Below the pieces are notes generated by a model. That model saw only the letters and a program-made list of their open reading frames with translations, searched no databases and was not told where the DNA came from. Of a stretch of 33,305 nucleotides of DNA, positions 25,631 through 33,305 are shown piece after piece (the first letter of the stretch is position 1; each line of letters opens with the position of its first letter). This stretch comes from Bacteroidota bacterium (GTDB lineage: Bacteria > Bacteroidota > Bacteroidia > Bacteroidales > VadinHA17): assembly GCA_011050615.1 (NCBI GenBank), contig DRFJ01000020.1, forward strand, positions 1 to 33,305, in the 5' to 3' direction. A program made the position numbers and the translations under genes.

Positions 25631-26797
25631 ATGAAAACAAAACTATTAATTGCCTTTATATTTTTCAGCATTTCATCATCATGGTTTGCGGCGGCGCAGG
25701 ATACTGAGGAACTGAATGCTATACAGTACGTTGTACCCTTCCTGCTGATTGCGCCTGATTCAAGGGCCGGCGCAATGGGGGATGCAGGTGTCGCAACCTC
25801 TCCCGATATTTACAGCATGCACTGGAACCCTGCCAAATATGCCTTTATTGACGGAGACGGAGGGATTGGCATTTCATATTCACCATGGTTACGTACACTG
25901 GTACCCGATATTAATATTGCTTATCTGGCCGGATATTACCGTATCGACGATAAACAGGTGATAAGCTCCAGCCTGCTGTATTCAAGCCTGGGAGACATAC
26001 CCTTTACAGACGACTGGGGGAATGTTGAACGTAATTTCAAACCTAACGAGTTTGCCCTCGATGCCGCATACTCAAGAATGCTCACAGATCATTTCTCGGG
26101 AAGCATAGCTTTCAGGTTCATTTATTCAAACCTTACCGGAGGATTTCCTGCAGGCGGAACTGAAACAAAACCAGGAATATCGGTTGCTTCCGACATATCA
26201 TTTTATTACACCAGCAACATATCAATAGGATCAAAAGATGCTATAGTATCAGCCGGGACTAATATATCGAACATTGGTTCCAAGATATCTTACACCGATG
26301 AGACAGATCCTGATTTTATACCAATAAACTTCAGGCTGGGCCCTGCGCTGAACATTGAACTCGACAGGTTTAATGAGTTAGCTTTTGCAATTGATTTTAA
26401 TAAGCTTCTTGTTCCAACACCACCGCAGTATGACCCTTATACAGGAGAGATAATTGCCGGCAAGGATCCAAATGTGGCCCTGCCGGTGGCAATTTTCCAG
26501 TCCTTTGCAGATGCACCGGGAGGATTTAAGGAAGAACTTAACGAGATAAGCTATTCATTTGGTGCGGAATACTGGTACAATAAACAGTTTGCAATAAGGG
26601 CGGGGTACTTCCATGAGCATGCAAGCAAAGGCAACAGGAAATACTTTACAGCTGGTGCAGGTTTCAAGATGAGCGTATTTTCACTTGATTTTTCATACCT
26701 CATGCCCCTGGTCAATAATCACCCTCTTGCCCGTACATTGAGATTCTCCCTTTCCTTCGATTTTGATGCTTTCAGAAACGGTAAATCATCAGGTTAA
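25631..26797 (+). CDS. porV: T9SS outer-membrane shuttle protein PorV (LptO)
   Basis: 388 residues with a signal peptide (to about residue 22, WFAAAQ). The mature N-terminus shows the PorV hallmark: AIQYVVPFLLIAPDSRAGAMG followed by DAGVATSPDIYSMHWNPAKYAF (FadL-like barrel start), then RNFKPNEFALDAAYSRML and a C-terminal set of strands ending LRFSLSFDFDAF. PorV is a 14-strand outer-membrane barrel that takes cargo from the SprA translocon to the PorU attachment complex and forms part of PorUVQZ. It follows porU, and its stop codon overlaps the ispF start as TAATG, so ispF rides on the same transcript. Confidence 0.95.
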   Translation: MKTKLLIAFIFFSISSSWFAAAQDTEELNAIQYVVPFLLIAPDSRAGAMGDAGVATSPDIYSMHWNPAKYAFIDGDGGIGISYSPWLRTLVPDINIAYLAGYYRIDDKQVISSSLLYSSLGDIPFTDDWGNVERNFKPNEFALDAAYSRMLTDHFSGSIAFRFIYSNLTGGFPAGGTETKPGISVASDISFYYTSNISIGSKDAIVSAGTNISNIGSKISYTDETDPDFIPINFRLGPALNIELDRFNELAFAIDFNKLLVPTPPQYDPYTGEIIAGKDPNVALPVAIFQSFADAPGGFKEELNEISYSFGAEYWYNKQFAIRAGYFHEHASKGNRKYFTAGAGFKMSVFSLDFSYLMPLVNNHPLARTLRFSLSFDFDAFRNGKSSG

Positions 26798-27276
26798 TGA
26801 ATATACGTACCGGGCAGGGCATAGATTTTCATAAACTGGTGGAAGGAAGACCCCTCTGGCTGGGGGGTATTAATATACCATCAGGTAAGGGATGCCAGGC
26901 TCATTCTGATGGTGATGTACTTATCCATGCCATATGTGATGCCCTCCTGGGAGCTGCAGGATTGAGGGACATAGGATATCATTTCCCCGATACCGATGAA
27001 AAATACGAGGGTATCGACAGCAGGATCCTTCTTAAGGAAACAATTGCTTTAATTGCGGCTAAAGGATTCGCAATAATAAATATTGACAGTACGATATGCC
27101 TTGAAGAACCCAGGCTGTCAGACTATATTGAAAAGATGAGGGACAGCCTCGCAGAAGTATGTGCAATTGAAAAAGATCTGATTTCGGTTAAAGCAACAAC
27201 TACTGAAAAGATGGGATTTACGGGCCGTGGGGAAGGCATTGCAGCCATAGCCAGTGTCCTGCTGGGGAAAAGATAA
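26797..27276 (+). CDS. ispF: 2-C-methyl-D-erythritol 2,4-cyclodiphosphate synthase IspF
   Basis: 159 residues, standard length. The zinc ligands are D10 and H12 (GIDFH) and H44 (DVLIHA), with AHSDGDVLIHAICDALLGA and GDIGYHFPD-type segments (here RDIGYHFPDTD) and the C-terminal ATTTEKMGFTGRGEGIAAIA that closes the active site. It makes MEcPP in the cytoplasmic MEP isoprenoid pathway as a trimer. The ATG overlaps the porV stop codon by one base, so translation is coupled to a T9SS gene although the functions are unrelated. A stem-loop covers its stop codon. Confidence 0.97.
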   Translation: MNIRTGQGIDFHKLVEGRPLWLGGINIPSGKGCQAHSDGDVLIHAICDALLGAAGLRDIGYHFPDTDEKYEGIDSRILLKETIALIAAKGFAIINIDSTICLEEPRLSDYIEKMRDSLAEVCAIEKDLISVKATTTEKMGFTGRGEGIAAIASVLLGKR

Positions 27277-27307
27277 TGGCAGGCAAAAAAAGGTATCTGT
27301 TATTATC
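27272..27307 (+). other. Stem-loop over the ispF stop codon
   Basis: GATAATGGCAG (27272-27282) can pair with CTGTTATTATC (27297-27307): 11 bp including two G-U pairs, with a 14-base A-rich loop. The G-U pairs work only in a + strand transcript. There is no downstream T-run, so it is not a classic terminator; it may be a processing or mRNA-end structure, or chance. Confidence 0.3.
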
Positions 27308-27332
27308 AATTTAAAAACAAGTTTAATAAAGA

Positions 27333-27698
27333 ATGGAAAAAACAACCCTTGTACTTGGAGCAAGTCCGAAACCTGACAGGTTCGCCTACAAGGCCGTCAG
27401 GAGTCTTCAGAGAAGGAGTATACCGGTTATAGCCATTGGCAGAAAGGATTATGATCTTGAGGGTATTAAAATAAGAAAAGGGAAACCAGGGGATATAGGA
27501 CCGGTGCATACCGTCACACTGTTTCTTAACCCTAAAAACCAGGAGGAATACTACGATTATATATTATCGCTTGAGCCTGCACGTATAATTTTCAATCCGG
27601 GCACATGGAATCCCGCATTTGCTGAAATAGCCAGCAAACAGGGTATTCAAATTGTCAACGATTGCATGCTGATAATGCTTAACAATGGCAAATTTTAA
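27333..27698 (+). CDS. CoA-binding domain protein
   Basis: 121 residues, a single Rossmann-like CoA-binding domain (CoA_binding_2 type). It opens with TTLVLGASPKPDRFAYKAV, the nucleotide loop, then PVIAIGRKDYDLEGIKI, VTLFLNP, RIIFNPGTWNPAF and ends QIVNDCMLIMLNNGKF, which matches the family from start to finish. No catalytic residue is known for these short proteins, and a metabolic function has not been assigned. It follows ispF by 56 bases and converges on hutU with stop codons overlapping by 4 bases. Confidence 0.85.
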   Translation: MEKTTLVLGASPKPDRFAYKAVRSLQRRSIPVIAIGRKDYDLEGIKIRKGKPGDIGPVHTVTLFLNPKNQEEYYDYILSLEPARIIFNPGTWNPAFAEIASKQGIQIVNDCMLIMLNNGKF

Positions 27699-29701
27699 TC
27701 TTTGAAAAGCCCCTTTATAAGGTTATCATCGGCTATATGGGGCATGGTTATTTTCATTTCAGGTGTTCTTTCCATTTCACGCACGGCCGCAAATCTGGCC
27801 CCGTCATTCCTTGCCCAGCTACGTCGTGCAATACCGTTATTTACATCCCAGTGAAGCATTAATTTGAGTCTCCTGGCAGCCTCGTCAGACCCGTCAAGCA
27901 ACAAACCAAATCCACCGTTTATCACTTCACCCCATCCGACACCTCCACCATTATGTATACTTACCCAGGTGGCACCCCTGAACGAGTCACCAATCACATT
28001 CTGTATTGCCATATCGGCGGTATAGCTGGAGCCGTCATAAATGTTGGATGTCTCCCTAAAAGGAGAATCTGTTCCCGACACATCATGGTGATCACGGCCG
28101 AGCACGACAGGTTCGCTTATAAGGCCTTTTTTTATGGCATCGTTAAAAGCAGTTGCAATCTCAATCCTGCCTTCGGCGTCGGCATAAAGTATTCGTGCCT
28201 GTGAACCAACCACAAGCCTGTTCTTCCCGGCTGCCCTTATCCACTGTATATTATCATACATTTGCTGCTTAATCTGCAAGGGTGACCGCCCGGCAATATT
28301 CTCAAGAACATCGCAGGCAATCCTGTCTGTTAGCTCAAGGTCAGATGGCTTATTCGAACAACAAACCCATCTGAAAGGGCCGAAACCGTAATCGAAACAC
28401 AGGGGGCCCATAATATCCTGCACATAGCTTGGGTATCTGAATTTCCCGTCAGCCGTCATAATATCTGCACCCGCCCTGGATGCTTCCAGCAGGAAGGCAT
28501 TGCCATAGTCAAAAAAGTAAGTTCCCATCGAACTGTGGTGATTTATTGCCTTCACCTGCCTTCTCAATGAATGCTGTACTATCTTCCTGAATTCGCCCGG
28601 ATTCACAGACATCAGCCTGTTGGCTTCCTCGAAACCCAGGCCGGCAGGATAATAGCCTCCTGACCAGGGATTGTGCAGGGAAGTCTGGTCTGAGCCTATA
28701 TCAACCATAATATTTTTCTCAGCCAGGTTTTCCCATACGTCAACAATATTTCCATAATAAGCCAGGGATACCGGATCACCCTTATCCTGCGCCCTTTTTA
28801 TCCTTGCTGCAAGCTTGTCAATATCTTCCACCACCTCATCAACCCATCCCTGGGAGAATCTTTTCTTTATTGCCTTAGGGTTCACTTCTGCTATTACTGA
28901 CACAAGGCCGGCTATGCTGGCCGCTTTGGGTTGTGCACCTGACATACCGCCAAGGCCGGAAGACACGAATATTTTTCCGCGGAAACTGTCTTTTTTCCCT
29001 GAAATGCGCCTGCAGGCATTGAGGATGGTTATTGTTGTCCCGTGCACAATACCCTGGGGACCGATATACATATAAGAGCCTGCCGTCATTTGTCCGTACT
29101 GACTGACGCCCAGGGCATTAAACCTTTCCCAGTCATCACTGGCAGAATAGTTTGGAATCACCATCCCGTTACTCACCACAACTCTCGGAGCTTCTTTATG
29201 GGAGGGAAATATCCCCAGGGGATGACCTGAATATATAACAAGGGTTTGCCTGTCGGTTATTGTGGCAAGGTATTTCATCACCAGCCTGTACTGTGCCCAG
29301 TTCTGGAACACTGCACCATTGCCCCCGTATGTTATAAGTTCGTGCGGATGCTGGGCTACGGCATTGTCCAGGTTATTGCTTATCATAAGCATTATTGCTG
29401 CAGCCTGCTTGGACTTGTGAGGATAGTCATCAATATGTCTTGCCTTGATTTCGTATTCAGGCCTGAACCTGTACATATAAATCCGTCCATATTTTAATAA
29501 CTCCTCTGCAAATTCAGGAGCCAGCACTCCATGGAACTTTTCGGGAAAATATCTGAGGGCATTCCGTACTGCGAGTCGTTTTTCTTCTTTACTTAGGATA
29601 TCCTTTCGCCTTGGGGCATGATTAATACTCTCATCATAAGGTTTAGGATCAGGTAATTCATCAGGAATACCTGCCAGTATCTGTTTATGGAATTCATTCA
29701 T
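27695..29701 (-). CDS. hutU: Urocanate hydratase HutU
   Basis: 668 residues, the long form common in Bacteroidota. Diagnostic segments in order: YGGNGAVFQNWAQYRL (125-140), IYSGHPLGIFPS, YIGPQGIVHGTTITIL, the NAD-binding GLGGMSGAQPKA (249-260), SDQTSLHNPWSGGYYPAGL, the active-site region GFGPFRWVCCSN, and near the end the HNGGGVGWGEV loop. It hydrates urocanate to imidazolone propionate with bound NAD+, the second step of histidine breakdown. No hutH, hutI or formiminotransferase gene lies in the window, so it is split from the usual hut cluster or the pathway is encoded elsewhere. It is convergent with the CoA-binding gene, overlapping by 4 bases. Confidence 0.96.
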   Translation of the reverse strand: MNEFHKQILAGIPDELPDPKPYDESINHAPRRKDILSKEEKRLAVRNALRYFPEKFHGVLAPEFAEELLKYGRIYMYRFRPEYEIKARHIDDYPHKSKQAAAIMLMISNNLDNAVAQHPHELITYGGNGAVFQNWAQYRLVMKYLATITDRQTLVIYSGHPLGIFPSHKEAPRVVVSNGMVIPNYSASDDWERFNALGVSQYGQMTAGSYMYIGPQGIVHGTTITILNACRRISGKKDSFRGKIFVSSGLGGMSGAQPKAASIAGLVSVIAEVNPKAIKKRFSQGWVDEVVEDIDKLAARIKRAQDKGDPVSLAYYGNIVDVWENLAEKNIMVDIGSDQTSLHNPWSGGYYPAGLGFEEANRLMSVNPGEFRKIVQHSLRRQVKAINHHSSMGTYFFDYGNAFLLEASRAGADIMTADGKFRYPSYVQDIMGPLCFDYGFGPFRWVCCSNKPSDLELTDRIACDVLENIAGRSPLQIKQQMYDNIQWIRAAGKNRLVVGSQARILYADAEGRIEIATAFNDAIKKGLISEPVVLGRDHHDVSGTDSPFRETSNIYDGSSYTADMAIQNVIGDSFRGATWVSIHNGGGVGWGEVINGGFGLLLDGSDEAARRLKLMLHWDVNNGIARRSWARNDGARFAAVREMERTPEMKITMPHIADDNLIKGLFKD

Positions 29702-29802
29702 TGTATTAGCTCCGTATTGTTTTTACTGCTACGATGCTAAGTTATAAAAAAGCAATGGAATTATGTCTAACCCGGGACAGAAGTCAGGGCTTTGGCCAGT
29801 AT

Positions 29803-30570
29803 TTACTTTAATTTTTCTTCATCCAGTATATCATCATCAACGAGAATTCGTCCGCAGTATTCACAGACGATAATTTTCTTGCGCGATTTGATATCGAGCT
29901 GGCGTTGCGGGGGTATCTGGTTAAAACAGCCACCGCATGCATCTCTTTGCACGGGCACAACAGCCAGTCCGTTCCTCGCATTCTGGCGAATGCGCCTGTA
30001 GGCAGTCAACAATCTATCCTCAATTGTTTTACTTATTTTCTCAGATTTCCCAACAAGTGATTCTTCTTCTTTCCGTGTATCTGCTATAATTGAATCTAGT
30101 TCTGATTTTTTATTTTCAAGTTCTGCCTTAAGTTCGTCCAGGTTCTTTTGTGATTCTTCTATTACCGCAGCCTTCTCGTCCTTGAGGACAGTGAATTCCT
30201 TAATTTTCTTATTGCACAGTTCTATTTCCAGGGTCTGGAATTCAATTTCTTTTGACAGGGAGTCATATTCCCTGTTGTTTCTGACATTGTTCTGTTGCTC
30301 CTCATATTTCTTGATGAGGCTTTCAGCATCGATTATTTCATTTTGTTTCTGCTTAATCGCATTTTCATGCTCATGAAATTCATCATTTAACTTCCCGATA
30401 CGGGTTTCAAGACCCTCGACCTCATCTTCCAGGTCCTGCACTTCAAGGGGAAGTTCTCCCCTGAGGGTTTTAATTTTATCTATTTCTGAATCAACAACCT
30501 GCAAGCGATATAATGCCTGCAACTTCTCTTCAACGGTCATTTCTTTCTCAGCTGCCTTCACTTTTTCCAT
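29803..30570 (-). CDS. C4-type zinc ribbon protein with long coiled coil (COG1579/CT398-like)
   Basis: 255 residues. From about residue 10 to 185 the chain is a long, charged alpha-helical coiled coil (LQVVDSEIDKIKTLRGELP..., heptad-like). The C-terminal end holds a zinc ribbon with CGGC (C212, C215) and CEYC (C236, C239), as in the family named for Chlamydia CT398. Proteins of this type are thought to bind nucleic acid or partner proteins, but the role is not settled. The start codon is 13 bases inside the upstream nif3-type gene, so the two are translationally coupled; this pairing is seen in many bacteria. No clear terminator follows in the 101-base gap before the start of the hutU gene. 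Confidence 0.9.
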   Translation of the reverse strand: MEKVKAAEKEMTVEEKLQALYRLQVVDSEIDKIKTLRGELPLEVQDLEDEVEGLETRIGKLNDEFHEHENAIKQKQNEIIDAESLIKKYEEQQNNVRNNREYDSLSKEIEFQTLEIELCNKKIKEFTVLKDEKAAVIEESQKNLDELKAELENKKSELDSIIADTRKEEESLVGKSEKISKTIEDRLLTAYRRIRQNARNGLAVVPVQRDACGGCFNQIPPQRQLDIKSRKKIIVCEYCGRILVDDDILDEEKLK

Positions 30571-31670
30571 ACCTGTGAATAATTTACTGGATTTGTATTT
30601 ATTTCTGAAAAACGGACTGCAAATTTAGGGAATTTTTTTGTAATTAACTCATGTAAAATTCCAAGAGCCGGTTTTTCACTTTCATAATGGCCAATATCAG
30701 CCAGCAATATCCGCCTGTCCGCTTCGAAGAAGGAATGATACTTCAGGTCGGAACTTACAAAGGCATCGGCCCCGGAAGAAATTGCTTTTCCGATAAAGGA
30801 GCCACCCGATCCGCCCATGACAGCCAGTTTTTTAATCTTCCTTCCCACTGTTGCGGTATGTCGTATACCTTCGGCTTCAAAAACCTCACCCAGTTTTTTG
30901 ATAAGGCCGGTATCCCTGATTTCATCATCCAGTATACCAACACATCCAAGACCTGCACCCGGTATACTGTTCTCTATACTGTAAAGGTCATATGCCACTT
31001 CCTCGTAAGGGTGGGCATCGATCATTGCTTTAAGCACCCTGCTTTTAATATGAGCCGGCAGTACCGTTTCAATCCTGACCTCTTCCTCTGTATGCTCCCT
31101 GCCGGGTTCACCTGCAAAGGGATCAGCAGCGGGTCCAGCCCTGAAAGTGCCTTCTCCCTTTATGTTAAAGCTGCACCTGTCATAATTACCTATATGGCCT
31201 GCCCCGGCATCAAATATTGCCTCCCTGAGCTTTGATGCATATGACAAGGGAACGAAGACCACAAGCTTCAGCAGTTTATTACCAAGAGGGGCTAATACCT
31301 CAATATCATTCAGCCCAAGCATTTCAGCCATACGGTAGCTTACTCCCCCCCTGATAATATCAAGATTGGTATGCATACTGTAAACTGAGATATTCTTAAG
31401 AATGGCTTTAGTAATAATCCTTTCCACCGGTGTTTTTCCGCTTATACTTTTCAGCGGCTGAAAAATAAGGGGATGGTGCGAAATAATAAGGCGGCAACCT
31501 TTTGAATCGGCTTCGTCAATAATTTCTTCCGTTACATCAAGACTCAGGAGAACAGAATCAACATTGCTCTCAGCATTGCCAACCTGCAGGCCGGAATTAT
31601 CATACGACTCCTGGAAGGCAGGAGGAACTGATGATTCAAGGTAGTTAAGCAGGTCTTTAAGTTTCATCAT
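30558..31670 (-). CDS. Nif3-like dinuclear metal centre hexameric protein (YqfO/YbgI family)
   Basis: 370 residues, the long form with an inserted PII/CutA-like domain between the two halves (about residues 125-230: LVVFVPLSYASKLREAIFDAG... up to AMIDAHPYEEVAYDLY). The metal site shows ISHHPLIF (H65, H66) in the N-terminal half and LADIGHYESEK (H328, E330) in the C-terminal half. The family forms hexameric toroids and is often labelled GTP cyclohydrolase 1 type 2, an activity shown only for a few members; the physiological role is uncertain. It overlaps the zinc-ribbon gene by 13 bases, so the two are expressed together. The first residues are two Met codons; either may start. Confidence 0.92.
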   Translation of the reverse strand: MMKLKDLLNYLESSVPPAFQESYDNSGLQVGNAESNVDSVLLSLDVTEEIIDEADSKGCRLIISHHPLIFQPLKSISGKTPVERIITKAILKNISVYSMHTNLDIIRGGVSYRMAEMLGLNDIEVLAPLGNKLLKLVVFVPLSYASKLREAIFDAGAGHIGNYDRCSFNIKGEGTFRAGPAADPFAGEPGREHTEEEVRIETVLPAHIKSRVLKAMIDAHPYEEVAYDLYSIENSIPGAGLGCVGILDDEIRDTGLIKKLGEVFEAEGIRHTATVGRKIKKLAVMGGSGGSFIGKAISSGADAFVSSDLKYHSFFEADRRILLADIGHYESEKPALGILHELITKKFPKFAVRFSEINTNPVNYSQVWKK

Positions 31671-31828
31671 GGTTCATTTTTTTGAATTACTACTAAAAAC
31701 CAGGGGTGTAACAAAAGCCATTTCCAATTTGAATATTGATTACGAACAATGTCAAAACTGTCACTCCCTATCACAAAATAAAGGCTAAGGCTTCTGACAC
31801 ATCCTGTGCACATTTAAAAGCGCCGAAA

Positions 31829-32164
31829 TTATTCAGTCAGATCTTTAACCTGGGCTTTAACAGCGCTTCGCTTCATTGATTCTATACCATTGTTCCGGCC
31901 GCTTACACTTTTATAATTCTGACTTACTCCGATTGTCTGGTTATTGCCTGCCAATAACTCAAACCGGTACATACTGGATAGTGTTGTTGATTTAGTAAAT
32001 CTCTTTGTGTCAACAACATCTTTCTTTACAGATTCAATTCCGTTCATGCATGAGGCCTTATTGGTATAGCCTTCACTGCTGAGAATTATCTGACCATTAT
32101 CAGCTTTCAGGCGAAAACGGTATTCATTTTTCTTACCACCCTGGTATACTTCAAATTTTGTCAT
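31829..32164 (-). CDS. YegP family protein (DUF1508)
   Basis: 111 residues made of two tandem ~50-residue repeats: FEVYQGGKKNEYRFRLKADNG...YTNKASCMNGIESVKK, then YRFELLAGNNQTIGVSQNYKSVSGRNNGIESMKR. Each repeat has the family's RFxLxAxNxQxI, a Y-S/N-K turn and NGIESxK. YegP-type proteins are small, soluble and of unknown function, sometimes reported as stress-associated. It has no signal peptide. Flanking spacers of 158 and 320 bases suggest it is transcribed alone. Its spacer upstream shows no full promoter consensus. Confidence 0.9.
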   Translation of the reverse strand: MTKFEVYQGGKKNEYRFRLKADNGQIILSSEGYTNKASCMNGIESVKKDVVDTKRFTKSTTLSSMYRFELLAGNNQTIGVSQNYKSVSGRNNGIESMKRSAVKAQVKDLTE

Positions 32165-32484
32165 AGTCTAAGATTCAGGTTAGAAAATTTATGTTCCTAT
32201 ATATTTCATGAGACTTTTTCTCTCCTTTTTTTTCGTCTGACTACCACCTCTGCTTTGCCGGAATTAATCATTTCCAGAAGGAGGTACTTCAAAGAAGGTA
32301 ATAACTTGATTATATAAATTTACTAAATAAATCAAAATAATTAATAATTTTCAGGCTTGTAAAATCAGACTGTTTCTCCCCTAGTCCCCGGGAAAATGGA
32401 TATTTGCTTCACTTTATTATTATATTCAGGTAGTCAGAAAGGATTAAATTCCACATAAAACCTGCATACGGAAAAATCATTATC
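32165..32484. other. Intergenic region without a recognised gene
   Basis: 320 AT-rich bases between the start of the YegP-family gene (- strand) and the HerA-like pseudogene (+ strand). I find no RNA gene, no strong hairpin and no exact TAnnTTTG box on either strand. The sequence GAAGGAGGTAC near 32277 looks like a Shine-Dalgarno but has no start codon and no ORF in reach. It should hold the promoter of the YegP-type gene and that of the former helicase gene. Confidence 0.5.
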
Positions 32485-33160
32485 ATGGAAAGAACAGAAG
32501 CTATTACGGGACATATTAACGAGGGCTATACCTGCAAAGGAGATCATATTATTCTTGGAAGTGCCATATTTGAGGGGGAGGCAATCCCTGGTGCTTATGT
32601 AAAAGTTCCCTTAAAAACAATGGACAGGCACGAACTTATTTCAGGTGCAACAGGTACGGGTAAAACCAAATCCCTGCAGATTATATCGGAACATTTATCT
32701 GAAAAGGGGTTCCGGTACTTCTGATGGATGTAAAAGGGGATCTGAGCGGGATTGCCATGCCCGGCGAAGAGAAGCCCTTTATAAGTGAGAGACATGAAAA
32801 AAAATCTCCAGTATGCCACGGATGAAGGCAAGGAAGAATTTGAAAATGAATATGGCAGGATTTCCACCTCATCTACGGGTATAATACTTCGTAAAATAAT
32901 AGATCTTGAGCAGCAGGACAATCGACCGTGAAAGTGCCTGCGAGATTCTTGGCGCCAAGATAAAAACAATTGAGAAGCAGGCTGCTGAGAAGGCCGCCAG
33001 GGAAGAGACGGAAAAACAGAAAAAAGAAGGGAGTGTTATAAAACCAAGTCGCAGGACTACTACCAGAAGGAGAACAGCCACCAGCCCCGTGGTAAAAGTA
33101 CTCACCAGTGCCACCTTCATCAGGGGTGTTATGGCGATATTGTCAAAAGTGATGAAATAA
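32485..33160 (+). pseudogene. HerA-like ATPase/helicase (DUF853, YjgR-type), heavily deleted
   Basis: Four remnants of one gene follow each other in changing frames. Remnant 1 (from ATG 32485) gives the N-terminus and Walker A, SGATGTGKTKSLQ, then meets a stop at 32722 because of an apparent one-base loss near 32712. Remnant 2 (about 32715-32795) gives VLLMDVKGDLSGIA, and PGEEKPFISERHEK. Remnant 3 (about 32797-32915) gives LQYATDEGKEEFENEYGR and ISTSSTG. Remnant 4 (about 32912-33160) gives TIDRESACEILGAK and a C-terminal tail ending FIRGVMAILSKVMK. The intact family has about 500 residues, so the ~225 codons left imply two large internal deletions, with junctions near 32800 and 32914. No Walker B or arginine-finger region remains. 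The gene is dead. Confidence 0.88.
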
Positions 33161-33161
33161 T

Positions 33162-33305
33162 TCAGATATTGTCTCTTATTGAGACAAGCATGGTTCTGAT
33201 TTTTTTTAGTGACTCTATCACTTCGTGAGTTTTCCTGGCATCATCAGGATTTTCAGACATCTTTTTCTTTACGCCTGCAATTGTCATACCCTTCTCTTTA
33301 AGGAG
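33162..33305 (-). CDS. MerR family transcriptional regulator, C-terminal end (cut by window edge)
   Basis: The last 47 codons of a - strand gene whose start lies beyond the right edge. The readable part begins LLKEKGMTIAGVKKKM, matching the second helix-turn-helix-adjacent segment common in Bacteroidota MerR-type regulators (usually LLYEKGYTIEGAKKKL), followed by a helical dimerisation tail ending VSIRDNI. The winged-helix DNA-binding part, effector domain (if any) and target are not visible. Its stop codon is one base past the end of the convergent HerA-like pseudogene. Confidence 0.72.
   Translation of the reverse strand, partial: LLKEKGMTIAGVKKKMSENPDDARKTHEVIESLKKIRTMLVSIRDNI

Noticed and set aside
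30001..30400. Zinc-ribbon protein as an SMC or MukB-type fragment because of its coiled coil
   Set aside because: It has its own start, a complete C4 ribbon at the end and no ATPase head; length and layout fit COG1579.
32700..32730. Programmed frameshift in the HerA-like gene
   Set aside because: No slippery heptamer followed by a stem-loop is visible, and the downstream gene carries further large deletions, so decay explains it better.
1..33305. CRISPR array, tRNA, rRNA, insertion sequence, prophage or defence island
   Set aside because: Spacers are short and lack periodic repeats, cloverleaf structures or transposase/integrase reading frames. The HerA-like gene is a YjgR-type remnant, not part of a HerA-nuclease defence pair.

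Overview
This window comes from the chromosome of a member of the Bacteroidota, most likely a Bacteroidales/Marinilabiliales-type marine or anaerobic bacterium. The evidence is a type IX secretion (T9SS) locus (gldJ, a porP/sprF-type gene, porU, porV), a TonB-dependent receptor with an N-terminal carboxypeptidase-regulatory-like domain, lipoproteins with loose Bacteroidota lipoboxes, a long-form urocanate hydratase, few Shine-Dalgarno sequences, and several TAnnTTTG promoter -7 boxes upstream of genes. I see no tRNA, rRNA, CRISPR array, integrase or transposase.

Left part (1-11 kb): an intrinsic terminator of an upstream + strand unit; a lipoprotein metallophosphoesterase; a small coiled-coil lipoprotein; a secreted CocE/S15-type hydrolase with a beta-rich N-terminal domain; a REP-like hairpin; a lipocalin-like lipoprotein plus TonB receptor pair; a dead aldo/keto reductase gene; a UshA-type 5'-nucleotidase; and folC.

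Middle (11.1-17.9 kb, all +): phoH-type PIN/ATPase, sixA-type phosphatase, mtaB, an inositol-monophosphatase family gene, a lipid A-type acyltransferase and a family 2 glycosyltransferase. The last four are tightly packed and read as an operon for tRNA modification and envelope lipid/glycan synthesis. The run ends in a metallophosphoesterase gene broken by an internal deletion.

T9SS region (17.9-27.7 kb): on the - strand porP/sprF-like, gldJ and murF, followed by a C-terminal stub of inorganic pyrophosphatase; divergently, on the + strand, porU (TTG start), porV, ispF and a CoA-binding protein. PorU and PorV form the outer-membrane attachment machinery, which removes the C-terminal sorting signal and delivers T9SS cargo. 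GldJ belongs to the associated periplasmic lipoprotein ring.

Right part (27.7-33.3 kb): an orphan hutU, a zinc-ribbon coiled-coil gene overlapping a nif3-type gene, a YegP-family gene, a heavily decayed HerA-like helicase gene, and the end of a MerR regulator.

The most unusual feature is decay. Four broken genes (aldo/keto reductase, integral-membrane metallophosphoesterase, pyrophosphatase, HerA-like ATPase) sit among intact housekeeping genes, and at least three carry real internal or terminal deletions rather than single-base errors. I did not find a convincing undescribed multi-gene system here.
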